The notes under the pieces were generated by a model that was not told the DNA's origin, searched no databases, and saw nothing but the letters and a program-made list of their open reading frames with translations. This document shows positions 54,330 through 62,753 of a stretch of DNA of 64,000 nucleotides, piece by piece. Position numbers and translations under genes: made by a program. The stretch's first letter is position 1, and each line of letters opens with the position of its first letter. The DNA comes from Thermobrachium celere DSM 8682 (GTDB taxonomy: Bacteria; Bacillota; Clostridia; Clostridiales; Caloramatoraceae): assembly GCF_000430995.1 (NCBI RefSeq), contig NZ_HF952018.1:1020701-1084700 (forward strand), written 5' to 3'.

Positions 54330-54338
54330 TTTTATCAC

Positions 54339-54725
54339 CTACGGTAACAATTTTAAAACCATCTCCATAACAGCCATTATAATTGGTATTGCTAAAATCA
54401 AAATAAGTATTTTCCCAGCAAATTCAATTTTAGATGCCAAGGAGGATTGTCCAATATCCTTACAAATTTCAATTCCAAAGGAAGCAATATAAGATATTGC
54501 AATAATTTTAAGTACTATGTTAATGTATGTATAGTCAATATTTGCTTTAATTGCAAGTTGTTGCATTGCTTGAATAACTGCTGTAAATTTAGTAAACATC
54601 ATAAAAAATATAACTATACCAAAAAGTATACTAACCTGAACTGCAATTTCTTTTTTTTCTTGGCTAAGCAAGGTAAGAATTATTGCTACAACTAATGCCA
54701 TTAATACAATCTGTGCTATCTCCAT
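54339..54725 (-). CDS. spoIIIAD: Stage III sporulation protein AD
   Basis: A 128-aa membrane protein with four helices and the conserved segment YTYINIVLKIIAISYIASFG followed by EICKDIGQSSLASKIEFAGK, the SpoIIIAC/AD family core. Its family has been compared with the FliQ/EscS export apparatus. Ends in LKLLP just before spoIIIAE. Confidence 0.95.
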   Translation of the reverse strand: MEIAQIVLMALVVAIILTLLSQEKKEIAVQVSILFGIVIFFMMFTKFTAVIQAMQQLAIKANIDYTYINIVLKIIAISYIASFGIEICKDIGQSSLASKIEFAGKILILILAIPIIMAVMEMVLKLLP

Positions 54726-54738
54726 TTAATCTCACCCT

Positions 54739-54939
54739 CTATAAATGAAACATTGTTACTAAGCTCTTGAAAAGGTTTGACATATACCCAATAGTCATTA
54801 ATAAAATCATCACAAGACCAATAATAGAAACCATTGCAGCAATATCTTCTTTACCCATACTGTCTAAAATTTTATCTAATACTGCTAATATTATGCCAAA
54901 AACTGCTATTTTCAATATTTGAACAATATCTAATTGCAT
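54739..54939 (-). CDS. spoIIIAC: Stage III sporulation protein AC
   Basis: A 66-aa protein with two helices: IVQILKIAVFGIILAVLDKI and ISIIGLVMILLMTIGYMS-like segments joined by DSMGKEDIAAM. Matches SpoIIIAC length and topology. Thirteen nt separate it from spoIIIAD. Confidence 0.94.
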   Translation of the reverse strand: MQLDIVQILKIAVFGIILAVLDKILDSMGKEDIAAMVSIIGLVMILLMTIGYMSNLFKSLVTMFHL

Positions 54940-54951
54940 CTTAATACCTCC

Positions 54952-55470
54952 CTACACTAATAAAATTACTATGAGCAATCCACAAAGAACTCCTAAATAG
55001 TTGTAAAGTTTTTCATTTTTTTGCCTTTTATCTTCTGCATCCTTTTCTATACTCTCTAACTTTTTAATTGCTATATTAAAATTCTTTTTATGTCCTTCGG
55101 TATCATTGCTACTAAGCCCTTGTATAAAAGTATTTAACAGCTCAATGTCCTCTTTTTCTAAATAAAATTCTTCTTTATATTCGTTATATGCTAAATTAAA
55201 AGCTTCAACTAGTGTTTCTGTTGATCTATTTTTTAGGTTTTCTGAAATTTTTAAGAATAGTTCTTTAAATGGCGAGGTACATACTTTTGAGACATTGCTA
55301 AAAGCTATCCATAATGGATTTGAAGCATACAATATTTCGCTTGATAAACTATTTAATGAAAATTGTAATTCCCTAAGTTGCCTAACCCTTTCCCTATAAC
55401 CAAAGGAATATAAATATCCCATGGCAGATGTTGACATAATAATTAACATAGCTCCTAAAATCTTAAGCAT
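54952..55470 (-). CDS. spoIIIAB: Stage III sporulation protein AB
   Basis: A 172-aa protein with a helix at each end (KILGAMLIIMSTSAMGYLYS and LYNYLGVLCGLLIVILLV) and a cytoplasmic helical domain with RERVRQLRELQFSLNSLSSE, EILYASNPL. Resembles GspF-type secretion proteins and is thought to work with the ATPase SpoIIIAA. Confidence 0.94.
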   Translation of the reverse strand: MLKILGAMLIIMSTSAMGYLYSFGYRERVRQLRELQFSLNSLSSEILYASNPLWIAFSNVSKVCTSPFKELFLKISENLKNRSTETLVEAFNLAYNEYKEEFYLEKEDIELLNTFIQGLSSNDTEGHKKNFNIAIKKLESIEKDAEDKRQKNEKLYNYLGVLCGLLIVILLV

Positions 55471-55481
55471 CTCAATCCCCC

Positions 55482-56441
55482 CTAGTTTATTCTCATTATA
55501 TTTTCAACTGTGCCTGGCCCATGTCTATTGCTTAAAAAAACAATTATGTCTATACAGTTATTTTCTAATAGTTTTCTTATTCCTGAACGCTTTAATATCT
55601 CATCAAAGTCTCTGCCATGTGCAGTTGAAATAATTTTTACACCTGTATTTATAGCATCCATGATTGCATCAGCATCTTTTATTCCACCAATTTCATCAAC
55701 TGCAATTACATCTGGTGACATTGATCTTACAAGCATCATGAGGCCATCTGCCTTTGGACAGCTATCTAAAACATCTGTCCTAATTCCTACATCCTTTTGA
55801 GGTATTCCCATATAACAACATGCTATTTCACTTCGTTCATCAACAACTGCAACCTTTTTACCTTTAAGATTAATTTGATCAACACCATTACTTAGTAATC
55901 TGACTATATCCCTTAATATAGTTGTCTTTCCACAGCCTGGAGGGGACACTATAAGTGTGTGTTTTACACCATCAAAATATATATTCTTAACTAGTTCTAA
56001 TGCACATCCTTTAACTTCCTTAGCTATTCTTATATTTAAACTTGATATATTTTTTATTGTTTTAATTTTACCTGCTTCGCTAACAACTTTTCCAACTATA
56101 CCAACTCTATGACCACCTTTAATAGTTAAAAAGCCCTGTTTTATATCCTCCTCCATTGAATATAAGGAATAATCACACATTAACAAATAAATTTTAGATA
56201 TTTCCTCCTGATAAACAATTAATCCATTATCTTTTCTTAAATTCCCAAATTCATCAACAAAATAACCTTCATTATTTTTATAAACCATAAGAGGTTTATT
56301 AGTTCTAAGTCTAATTTCTTCAATTTCAACATAACCATTGTTGTTTATTTTATTTATAGCGTTTCTTATTCTTTCTGTTAAAACTGGAAATATGTCCTTT
56401 TTAAAAGTTTCTTTAATTTTTTCCTTATCATATGTAAACAT
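55482..56441 (-). CDS. spoIIIAA: Stage III sporulation protein AA, secretion-type ATPase
   Basis: Mother-cell ATPase of the SpoIIIA-SpoIIQ channel. A 319-aa protein with Walker A SPPGCGKTTILRDIVRLLS, VAVVDERSEIACC, Walker B VIAVDEIGG and HGRDFDEILKR, related to type II/IV secretion ATPases. Start: ATG after GGGGGAGGATAA. First gene of the operon; I found no confident sigma-E promoter in the 80-bp gap upstream. Confidence 0.96.
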   Translation of the reverse strand: MFTYDKEKIKETFKKDIFPVLTERIRNAINKINNNGYVEIEEIRLRTNKPLMVYKNNEGYFVDEFGNLRKDNGLIVYQEEISKIYLLMCDYSLYSMEEDIKQGFLTIKGGHRVGIVGKVVSEAGKIKTIKNISSLNIRIAKEVKGCALELVKNIYFDGVKHTLIVSPPGCGKTTILRDIVRLLSNGVDQINLKGKKVAVVDERSEIACCYMGIPQKDVGIRTDVLDSCPKADGLMMLVRSMSPDVIAVDEIGGIKDADAIMDAINTGVKIISTAHGRDFDEILKRSGIRKLLENNCIDIIVFLSNRHGPGTVENIMRIN

Positions 56442-56498
56442 TTATCCTCCCCCTTTCTTAATACAAATTATATTTAAACTATTAATTATTTATTACAC

Positions 56499-56525
56499 AA
56501 AAAAAGAGGGCTAATTTTAGCCCTC
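56499..56525 (-). terminator. Intrinsic terminator of the CD1247-like gene
   Basis: GAGGGCTA / TAGCCCTC with a 4-nt loop and a T run on the minus strand; the hairpin begins at the stop codon. It separates this gene from spoIIIAA. Confidence 0.85.
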
Positions 56526-56988
56526 ATTCTTTATAACAGTCACAGTCATCATCTTCACAGTTGCAATGTTCAACAAAATAAATTGGTTTATCACAGTTTG
56601 GACAAACTATTTCTCCATCCTCATCTTCATCTTCAAACATTTCTTTGTCTAAGTAAACTTTTTCATGGCAATTTGGACATTCAACCTCAACAAAACCATT
56701 GTCGTCAAAGTCTTCATAATCTTCAAAATCTTCATCATAGTCCTCTTCATCATCTTCATCATAATCTTCATATATTTCATCTTCCACATCTGCTAAGTCT
56801 TGATCTATTGCATCAACATATTCATCTAACTCATTTTGATTTTCTTCAAGGATCTCTATAGATTCTGCAATATCATCTAAAACATCAATTATGGCTATAA
56901 GTAATCTTCCTTCTTTTGTTTCATGTGTTATTCCTAAACCATCTGATAGTCCCTTTAAATAAGCCACCCTTTCCTTAATATTTTTCAT
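56524..56988 (-). CDS. CD1247-type acidic protein with C-terminal zinc ribbon
   Basis: A 154-aa protein in three parts: helical N-terminus (KERVAYLKGLSDGLGI, about residues 1-60, the CD1247 domain), a very acidic linker (about 60-98, rich in D, E and Y), and a zinc ribbon with CPNC repeats about 25 residues apart, then CNCEDDDCDCYKE. Conserved in clostridia next to efp and spoIIIA; function unknown. The tail adds five more cysteines. Confidence 0.82.
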   Translation of the reverse strand: MKNIKERVAYLKGLSDGLGITHETKEGRLLIAIIDVLDDIAESIEILEENQNELDEYVDAIDQDLADVEDEIYEDYDEDDEEDYDEDFEDYEDFDDNGFVEVECPNCHEKVYLDKEMFEDEDEDGEIVCPNCDKPIYFVEHCNCEDDDCDCYKE

Positions 56989-57015
56989 ATTTTTTCCTCC
57001 TTTACATATTAATTA

Positions 57016-57035
57016 ACAGTGGCCGAAGCCACTGT
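57016..57035 (-). terminator. TTCG-loop hairpin after efp
   Basis: ACAGTGGC-TTCG-GCCACTGT on the minus strand: 8 bp closed by a very stable UUCG tetraloop. The downstream run is only TTAATTAAT, so termination may be partial. Confidence 0.6.
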
Positions 57036-57051
57036 CTAATATTATTATGCA

Positions 57052-57609
57052 TTATACTCTTGACATATATTCACCAGTTCTTGTGTCTATTCTAATTACG
57101 TCACCTTGATTTACAAATAGTGGTACCATGAATGTAGCACCTGTTTCAACCTTTGCTGGCTTTAATGCGTTAGTTGCTGTGTCTCCTCTAACACCTGGTT
57201 CAGTTTCAACTACTTCAAGTTCAACGAATGTTGGTGGTTCAACTGAGAATGCTTCTCCCTTGTAGAACTTGATTATAGCTGTCATGTTTTCCTTTAGATA
57301 CTTTATTGCGTCTTCAACCTTTTCATAGTTTAATGGAACTTGATCATAAGTTTGAGTATCCATGAAGTAATATAATTCTCCATCATTGTAAAGGTATTGC
57401 ATTTCCTTTCTTTCTATAACAGCTTCTGGGAATTTTTCTGTTGGGCTGAAGGATTTTTCAATAACAGCACCAGTTACAACATTCTTTAACTTTGTTCTAA
57501 CAAATGCAGCACCTTTTCCTGGTTTAACATGCATAAATTCAATAACTGTGTAAACTTGTCCATCCATCTCAAAAGTTGAACCTTTTTTGAAATCTCCTGC
57601 TGTAATCAT
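57052..57609 (-). CDS. efp: Translation elongation factor P
   Basis: Relieves ribosome stalling at polyproline. A 185-aa three-domain protein; the tip loop is KPGK32GAAFVR, so the residue modified in other bacteria is Lys32, as in Bacillus (5-aminopentanol type), not the Arg of some proteobacteria. Also [18 protein letters not shown] and [17 protein letters not shown]. No modification enzymes are visible nearby. 43 nt follow the pepP stop upstream. Confidence 0.97.
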   Translation of the reverse strand: MITAGDFKKGSTFEMDGQVYTVIEFMHVKPGKGAAFVRTKLKNVVTGAVIEKSFSPTEKFPEAVIERKEMQYLYNDGELYYFMDTQTYDQVPLNYEKVEDAIKYLKENMTAIIKFYKGEAFSVEPPTFVELEVVETEPGVRGDTATNALKPAKVETGATFMVPLFVNQGDVIRIDTRTGEYMSRV

Positions 57610-57652
57610 TGTAAACTATCCCTCCATAGTAAATTTATTATAATTTTTTAAA

Positions 57653-58723
57653 CTATAGCTCTATTAGGTGCTTTGGTGATTTAGATAATACCCTATATCC
57701 ATCTTCTGTAACAAGTACTAATTCTTCTATTCTTACTCCACCAAAGCCTGGTATATAAATACCTGGTTCATCTGTTATAATCATTCCAGGTTCTAAATTA
57801 AACTTACTTCTTGCATTAACAAATGGTAGCTCATGTACTTCCCTACCTACTCCATGGCCTAGACCATGACCAAATCTATCTCCATATCCTTTTTCTACTA
57901 TAATATCTCTTGCAATTTTGTCAAGTTCAACACAGCTAATTCCAGGTCTAACAGCCTTTAAAGCTGCTTCATTTGCTTCTAATACTATGTTGTAAATTTC
58001 CTTTTGTTTTTCATTTGCTTTTCCAAGAACTATTGTTCTTGTCATGTCTGAACAATATCCCTTATATACACAACCAAAATCTAATGTTATAAATTCTCCT
58101 TCTTGTATTATTTTATCTGAAGCAGTTCCATGAGGTAGAGAAGATCTTGTACCTGAAGCTACTATTGTTGGGAATGAAAGTGCTGATGCACCCATCTTCT
58201 TCATAAAGAATTCTATTTCAAGTGCAACTTCTCTTTCTGAAATTCCTGGCTTTATAAATTTAAGAATATGTTCAAATGCTTTATCTGCAATGCTTGCAGC
58301 TGTTTCTATTAACTTTATTTCTTCATCGTCTTTTATCATTCTTATCTTTTCTATAGTTTGTTCAAGTTTTACTATTTCTACTCCTTCAAGTTTTTCCTTA
58401 TATGTAATATAATCTGATAAAGACATTCTGTCTTCTTCAACACCTAAACGTTTTACGTTGTGTTTTTCTACTAATGATTTAATAAAATCATGTATTGGAG
58501 GTTTGTATTCTAGTACCTCAAAACCAACAACCTCATTTTGTGCTTGTTCAGTATACCTTGAGTCAGTTATAAAATATGACTTTTCCTTAGTAATGAATAA
58601 GAAACTGTCATCTCCTGTAAAACCACTTAGATAGTTTCTGTTTTCATCCTTATAAACTAAAGCAGCATCGATATTTAATTCATCAAATTTTGCTAAAAAT
58701 TTTTGTAGTCTTTTTTCAATCAT
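57653..58723 (-). CDS. pepP: M24 family Xaa-Pro aminopeptidase
   Basis: A metallo-aminopeptidase removing residues before proline. A 356-aa protein: creatinase-like N-terminal domain (residues 1-130) and pita-bread domain with LDFGCVYKGYCSDMTRT (two Asp ligands), GHGLGHGVGREVHELPF (His), TDEPGIYIPGFGGVRIEE (Glu, Glu). Just upstream of efp, the common Firmicute order. Overlaps aroQ by 8 bp. Confidence 0.94.
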   Translation of the reverse strand: MIEKRLQKFLAKFDELNIDAALVYKDENRNYLSGFTGDDSFLFITKEKSYFITDSRYTEQAQNEVVGFEVLEYKPPIHDFIKSLVEKHNVKRLGVEEDRMSLSDYITYKEKLEGVEIVKLEQTIEKIRMIKDDEEIKLIETAASIADKAFEHILKFIKPGISEREVALEIEFFMKKMGASALSFPTIVASGTRSSLPHGTASDKIIQEGEFITLDFGCVYKGYCSDMTRTIVLGKANEKQKEIYNIVLEANEAALKAVRPGISCVELDKIARDIIVEKGYGDRFGHGLGHGVGREVHELPFVNARSKFNLEPGMIITDEPGIYIPGFGGVRIEELVLVTEDGYRVLSKSPKHLIEL

Positions 58724-59159
58724 TTGTATTACCCCCTATGTCTTTTAACGCCATTAAGGCTAATTTATAACCTATTTCTTTAAATCCTGAGATTACACCT
58801 ACACAAGCAGGTGCAGTAACTGATTTTTGTCTAAACTCATCTCTAGCATAAATATTTGTTAGATGCACTTCAATAACAGGTTTGTTTATTGATTTAATGC
58901 AATCATATATAGCATAGCTGTAATGAGTATAAGCACCTGGATTTATAATTATACCATCAACTTTATCATAATTGTTCTGTATTATGTTTATTATTTCTCC
59001 TTCCACATTACTATGTAATATTTCAACATCTATGTTTAAATTTTCAGCCTGTTTTTTTATATAACTACATAGTTCTTCATAACTCATTTGACCATATATC
59101 TCTTTTTCTCTTATTCCTAAAAAGTTTATATTTGGACCATTTATTACAAGTATTTTCAT
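58716..59159 (-). CDS. aroQ: Type II 3-dehydroquinate dehydratase
   Basis: Third step of the shikimate pathway. A 147-aa protein, the normal size: KILVINGPNINFLGIREKE, YGQMSYEELC (catalytic Tyr), HSNVEGEIINIIQ, NPGAYTHYSYAIYDCI and EVHLTNIYARDEFRQKS (catalytic His). Start: ATG 59159, after GGGTGAT; the frame to 59186 is longer but lacks a site. Linked with aroK (60111) across one gene. Confidence 0.96.
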   Translation of the reverse strand: MKILVINGPNINFLGIREKEIYGQMSYEELCSYIKKQAENLNIDVEILHSNVEGEIINIIQNNYDKVDGIIINPGAYTHYSYAIYDCIKSINKPVIEVHLTNIYARDEFRQKSVTAPACVGVISGFKEIGYKLALMALKDIGGNTND

Positions 59160-59222
59160 AAAATCACCCATTATATACAATAACAATTGTATTTTAGCAG
59201 ATTATTGTTCAAATTGCAAACT

Positions 59223-60089
59223 CTAGTTTAATTTTGTAATGTATTCATTGTATATTTTTTTCATTTTTAATGCATCTTCTGCCATATTCTCTCTTGATTC
59301 GCAAATTATCCTTACAGACATCTCTCTTTCTGCTAATACTTGTGCTAAAGGTTCAAATTCCGGTCCATATTGTGTATCAGTAAAAGTCCAATGCTTCTTT
59401 TCTCCTGCTTCTGTAAACTCAACTCTACTAAAATGGCAATGAAGGTTATCTAGTCTAAACCTACCTAATGCATTTTCTACTCTATTAAATATATACTCAT
59501 AGTCTTCTTTTGAATTTATTGCTCCTCTTCCTAAAGCATGAATATGTCCAAAGTCAATCGTTGGAATAAGCGTTTCATCAATTTGACATATATCTAAAAT
59601 TTCATCCAATGTGCCTAACTGGTTCTTTTTTCCCATTGTTTCAGGGCATATATGTATCTTTCCATATAAATTTAGTTCCTTTAATAGGTCTATTGCTTGC
59701 TTTATAGACATAACCAAATTACCAAATGCCTCATCTCTTGAGTTTTTACCTACAGAACCAGGATGTAAAACAACTCTATCAGCCTGCATTTTATCTGCTA
59801 GTATTATTGTTTGTTTTAAATAGTTAATAGATTTTTCTTTTATTTCTGGATCTTTACTACCAAAGTTTATATAATATGGACTATGTATGGATAATGCTAT
59901 ACCATTTTCAGCTGCTGCTCTACCAATTTTTTGAGCAGTTTCAACTCCAATGTTTATCCCTCTACCAAATGAATATTCATAAGCATCTAATCCTTTTTGT
60001 TTAAGCCACTTGGGCATATCAACTGAAGATTTAAACCCTTCATCATAAAAGCTTTTTGAGTTACCTGAAGGTCCAAATTTAACTGTCAT
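59223..60089 (-). CDS. Endonuclease-IV-like TIM-barrel protein
   Basis: A 288-aa protein of the AP endonuclease family 2 (xylose isomerase-like) fold. Likely metal ligands in order: SIHSPYYINFG, VLHPGSVG, CPETMG, TIDFGHIHALG, LHCHFS and CESREN. It resembles endonuclease IV in spacing, but a different role (sugar or inositol isomerase-like) is possible since no further diagnostic residue could be checked. Start after AAGGAGG. Sits between aroQ and aroK. Confidence 0.85.
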   Translation of the reverse strand: MTVKFGPSGNSKSFYDEGFKSSVDMPKWLKQKGLDAYEYSFGRGINIGVETAQKIGRAAAENGIALSIHSPYYINFGSKDPEIKEKSINYLKQTIILADKMQADRVVLHPGSVGKNSRDEAFGNLVMSIKQAIDLLKELNLYGKIHICPETMGKKNQLGTLDEILDICQIDETLIPTIDFGHIHALGRGAINSKEDYEYIFNRVENALGRFRLDNLHCHFSRVEFTEAGEKKHWTFTDTQYGPEFEPLAQVLAEREMSVRIICESRENMAEDALKMKKIYNEYITKLN

Positions 60090-60110
60090 ATTATCCTCCT
60101 TTTTTACTAT

Positions 60111-60599
60111 TTACATATATGATTTGCATATTTTGATTATTTTATCAATTGTATCGTCTATACTAATATTTTCAATTTCATAATCACAATATTTACGATA
60201 TAATTCAATTCTTTGATGATATAATTCAAATATTTTATTTTTATCTTTTAATAAAGGTCTGTTCGAAGTATCAATAGTTTTGATTATGGCATCTAAATCT
60301 CTGTTTATAAAAAAAATAACACCTCGCCTTTTTAAATTTTTTATATTACTATCGTTTAAAATAACACCTCCACCAGTAGATATAACACAACAATCTTTAT
60401 TTGAAACCAACTCTACAACTTGTGATTCCTTTAATCTAAAATATTCTTCACCCTTTTTAAACATTTCAGGAATTGTTTCATTATAAATTTTTTCAATAAG
60501 CATATCGGTATCAAAAAAAGGTATACCTAGTTTCTCCGCTAATTTAACACCTATAGTAGTCTTCCCACACCCAGGCATACCAATTAAAACAATATTCAT
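60111..60599 (-). CDS. aroK: Shikimate kinase
   Basis: Fifth step of the shikimate pathway. A 162-aa P-loop kinase: IVLIGMPGCGKTTIGVKLA (Walker A), DTDMLIEK (shikimate Asp), VISTGGGVIL (GGG) and TSNRPLL (lid Arg). ATG 60599 is spaced 4 nt from AGGTGAT, which contains the stop of pilO; the longer frame starts with a GTG inside that site. Being last in the pilus operon, it is translated together with pilO. Confidence 0.95.
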   Translation of the reverse strand: MNIVLIGMPGCGKTTIGVKLAEKLGIPFFDTDMLIEKIYNETIPEMFKKGEEYFRLKESQVVELVSNKDCCVISTGGGVILNDSNIKNLKRRGVIFFINRDLDAIIKTIDTSNRPLLKDKNKIFELYHQRIELYRKYCDYEIENISIDDTIDKIIKICKSYM

Positions 60600-60604
60600 A
60601 TCTA

Positions 60605-61117
60605 TCACCTATTCCATACATTATTAATATTATCTTCTTTAAGTTTATCATTTGAAGTATAAAATTCAATAAAAAAATTAGCATTGTAGCTATTACTTGT
60701 TTTTCCTATTTTAAAACTTTTTACTTTCAGAGCATAATCGGATTCGTAAAAATAATTTATTATATTCTTTAAATTATAAAGTTCACATTCAACATTGAAA
60801 TTAACTATAACAGTAGAAGTAAATTTATCTTTTTTAATTTCATTAAAATTAATATCTTTTATAGTAACTTTACATTTATTCTCCATTTGATACATCAAGT
60901 CCATTATACTTGTATACTTTTTATTACCTAAGTTAATTTTTTTAGTTATATTATTTTTTACTATATTACATGTTATATATTTTCTATTTATTTCTTCTAA
61001 TTCGGTATTATACCTTTTAATACTTGTTAATATTGGTTTAAAGTAAAATTTCATATAAAAAAATACAAACAAGCTTACAGCTAGTAGTATTTTTTCTCTT
61101 TTAGTAAGTACTAACAC
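60605..61117 (-). CDS. PilO-like type IV pilus inner-membrane protein
   Basis: A 170-aa bitopic protein: short N-terminus, one membrane helix (ILLAVSLFVFFYMKF), a helix (residues 30-55) and a ferredoxin-like periplasmic-type domain (VTIKDINFNEI, VIVNFNVECELYNLKNIINYF). Position after pilN and topology support PilO. Probable GTG start at 61117, 4 nt after AGGTGAT that overlaps the pilN stop; another GTG at 61126 lies inside the site. Confidence 0.75.
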   Translation of the reverse strand: MLVLTKREKILLAVSLFVFFYMKFYFKPILTSIKRYNTELEEINRKYITCNIVKNNITKKINLGNKKYTSIMDLMYQMENKCKVTIKDINFNEIKKDKFTSTVIVNFNVECELYNLKNIINYFYESDYALKVKSFKIGKTSNSYNANFFIEFYTSNDKLKEDNINNVWNR

Positions 61118-61126
61118 AAATATCAC

Positions 61127-61564
61127 CTATCTTAATTCAATAATAAAAATATATTTACTATCTTCTTTTTTAACGTTCACTAATTTGATAGAAGAAAACA
61201 ACTTATTTTCTTCTATTTTTTCAATAAAACTTCTAAATATTTCATAATCAGTTGTCGTTGCTAAAATTTGCATCGCATTTTCTTTAAATTCAATTGAATT
61301 TATATCCATTAAATCATTATTAATTAAATCTATCACTTGTATATAATTTTTGATATTTTCTTCTGTATCTTCAAAATCCATTTGAGGTACTTTAATATCT
61401 ATTTGTTTGTAGGTGTTTTGGTGTTTATTTTCATATTTTGATTTAACATTTATTAAGGCTAACGCTGGAAATAAAAATAAAATAGTATTTAAAATAATAA
61501 ATAAATAAATTAGAATTCTGTTTTGCTTGCCGTCATCTTTATGTATAAAGTTAAACCTATACAT
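61127..61564 (-). CDS. PilN-like type IV pilus assembly protein
   Basis: A 145-aa protein with a short cytoplasmic N-terminus (MYRFNFIHKDDGK, replacing the usual INLLP motif), one helix (ILIYLFIILNTILFLFPALALI) and a ferredoxin-like C-terminal domain. It lies between pilM and pilO in the usual PilMNO order, which carries much of the assignment. Confidence 0.72.
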   Translation of the reverse strand: MYRFNFIHKDDGKQNRILIYLFIILNTILFLFPALALINVKSKYENKHQNTYKQIDIKVPQMDFEDTEENIKNYIQVIDLINNDLMDINSIEFKENAMQILATTTDYEIFRSFIEKIEENKLFSSIKLVNVKKEDSKYIFIIELR

Positions 61565-61565
61565 T

Positions 61566-62384
61566 CTATCCCCTTCTTAACATCAATCCCATTAGGCTTA
61601 AAGAAGCAGTATGTTTTAAAGCTTCCCCAAGTGGGCTAAACATTACTTTCATTTTATTTATATCCATACTTCTATTTATTCCTACCAAGTTTTCTTCTAA
61701 TCCTATTTCATTCCCATTTAAATTATCCAAATATATATAAAAGTTATTATTTAAGTTTTCTTGTTTTATTAAATTATAAATTTGTTCTTTTACTTTTAAA
61801 TTATTGTTTATTTCATCGACGCATATACATTTACCATCTCTATATATATAAATAAAATAAAACTTATCAAGCTTGCTAACAACAATACATTTTTGTTTTA
61901 ATCTATAATATGAATTTAATATTCGTATAGTTGAAATTGTATTTGTTTCAATAGAATTAATTGTAATTTTGTTTTCATTCAGTACGTTTATAATTTCATC
62001 TATTATGTTTTTCTTTATTGTAGCTAAATATATTCCATTTGTTTTTTTGTTTTTATATACCTTCTCAAAGGAAAAATAATATTTTGATTTATCTAGATAT
62101 GTCCTATTTATTTCCCATTCAACTGACTTATATGTACTTTCATAGTTCATTATTGGGATTTCTATTATTTTTTGATATTCTATATCATCATACAATCCTA
62201 TGTTTGTTTCAATAACATTAATTCTTTTTTCTTTTGTTAATGCAATTAACAACCTAACTGTTTCTGCATAACTACTTAAACTTAAATCTTCTTGCCTGCC
62301 AAATAACAAAATTTTTCTGTTTTGAATTATAACAAACTCATAATAGTTTTTACCTATTATACATTTTAATGCTGCTCCACCCAT
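61566..62384 (-). CDS. PilM-like actin-fold type IV pilus protein
   Basis: A 272-aa protein resembling PilM/FtsA: strand-turn start LKCIIGKNYYEFVIIQNRKI, VETNIGLYDDIEYQKIIEIP, an ETNTISTIRILNSYYRL phosphate-like segment, and a C-terminal LGEALKHTASLSLMGLML that fits the last helix of PilM. Shorter than E. coli-type PilM (about 350 aa), and the ATP-site motifs are weak. Cytoplasmic; would bind the PilN N-terminus. Confidence 0.75.
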   Translation of the reverse strand: MGGAALKCIIGKNYYEFVIIQNRKILLFGRQEDLSLSSYAETVRLLIALTKEKRINVIETNIGLYDDIEYQKIIEIPIMNYESTYKSVEWEINRTYLDKSKYYFSFEKVYKNKKTNGIYLATIKKNIIDEIINVLNENKITINSIETNTISTIRILNSYYRLKQKCIVVSKLDKFYFIYIYRDGKCICVDEINNNLKVKEQIYNLIKQENLNNNFYIYLDNLNGNEIGLEENLVGINRSMDINKMKVMFSPLGEALKHTASLSLMGLMLRRG

Positions 62385-62393
62385 ACAAACACC

Positions 62394-62753
62394 CTATCTA
62401 TAGGATATTTCTTTATAGATTGATTTCACATAAGCTCCACTTCTGCCTGTTATTGTTATTAAAAATTTCTTTTCATACTTTCTATTTTTAAAAACAATTT
62501 CTACTTTATTTATATTATCAAAATTAAGTACAACCTTTCTATCTTGTGCATTTGACCCCTCTTTTTGAATTATATTTCTATATACATAAATCCACCCTGC
62601 TTGTGCATTGTTATATGCCTGTTCTGAGGCTACAGTACTTTTTATGATCTTGTTTGAACTTAATAAAATCATAGAAGTATATGATATAACAACAACAAAT
62701 AAAAAAATTAAAACAATATAAAATAACGCTACATTACCCCTATGTTTTATCAC
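62394..62753 (-). CDS. PilX-like minor pilus protein (atypical, without a prepilin motif)
   Basis: A 119-aa protein with an N-terminal hydrophobic helix (IKHRGNVALFYIVLIFLFVV) and a soluble domain (AYNNAQAGWIYVYRNIIQ). The helix and the segment EQAYNNAQAG, as in PilX-type pilins, suggest a minor pilin, but no GFTLIE site is present. Start: GTG 62753, overlapping the upstream stop as GTGA; the frame to 62774 is longer but would begin inside GGTGGTGG. Confidence 0.65.
   Translation of the reverse strand: MIKHRGNVALFYIVLIFLFVVVISYTSMILLSSNKIIKSTVASEQAYNNAQAGWIYVYRNIIQKEGSNAQDRKVVLNFDNINKVEIVFKNRKYEKKFLITITGRSGAYVKSIYKEISYR

Noticed and set aside
54447..54695. Asn/Tyr/Cys-rich 82-codon plus-strand frame
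   Set aside because: Shadow of spoIIIAD; no ribosome binding site, within a conserved operon.
56583..56861. His- and Leu-rich 92-codon plus-strand frame
   Set aside because: It is the complement of the GAT/GAA-rich acidic tract of the CD1247-like gene; the repetitive His-Leu composition is an artefact.
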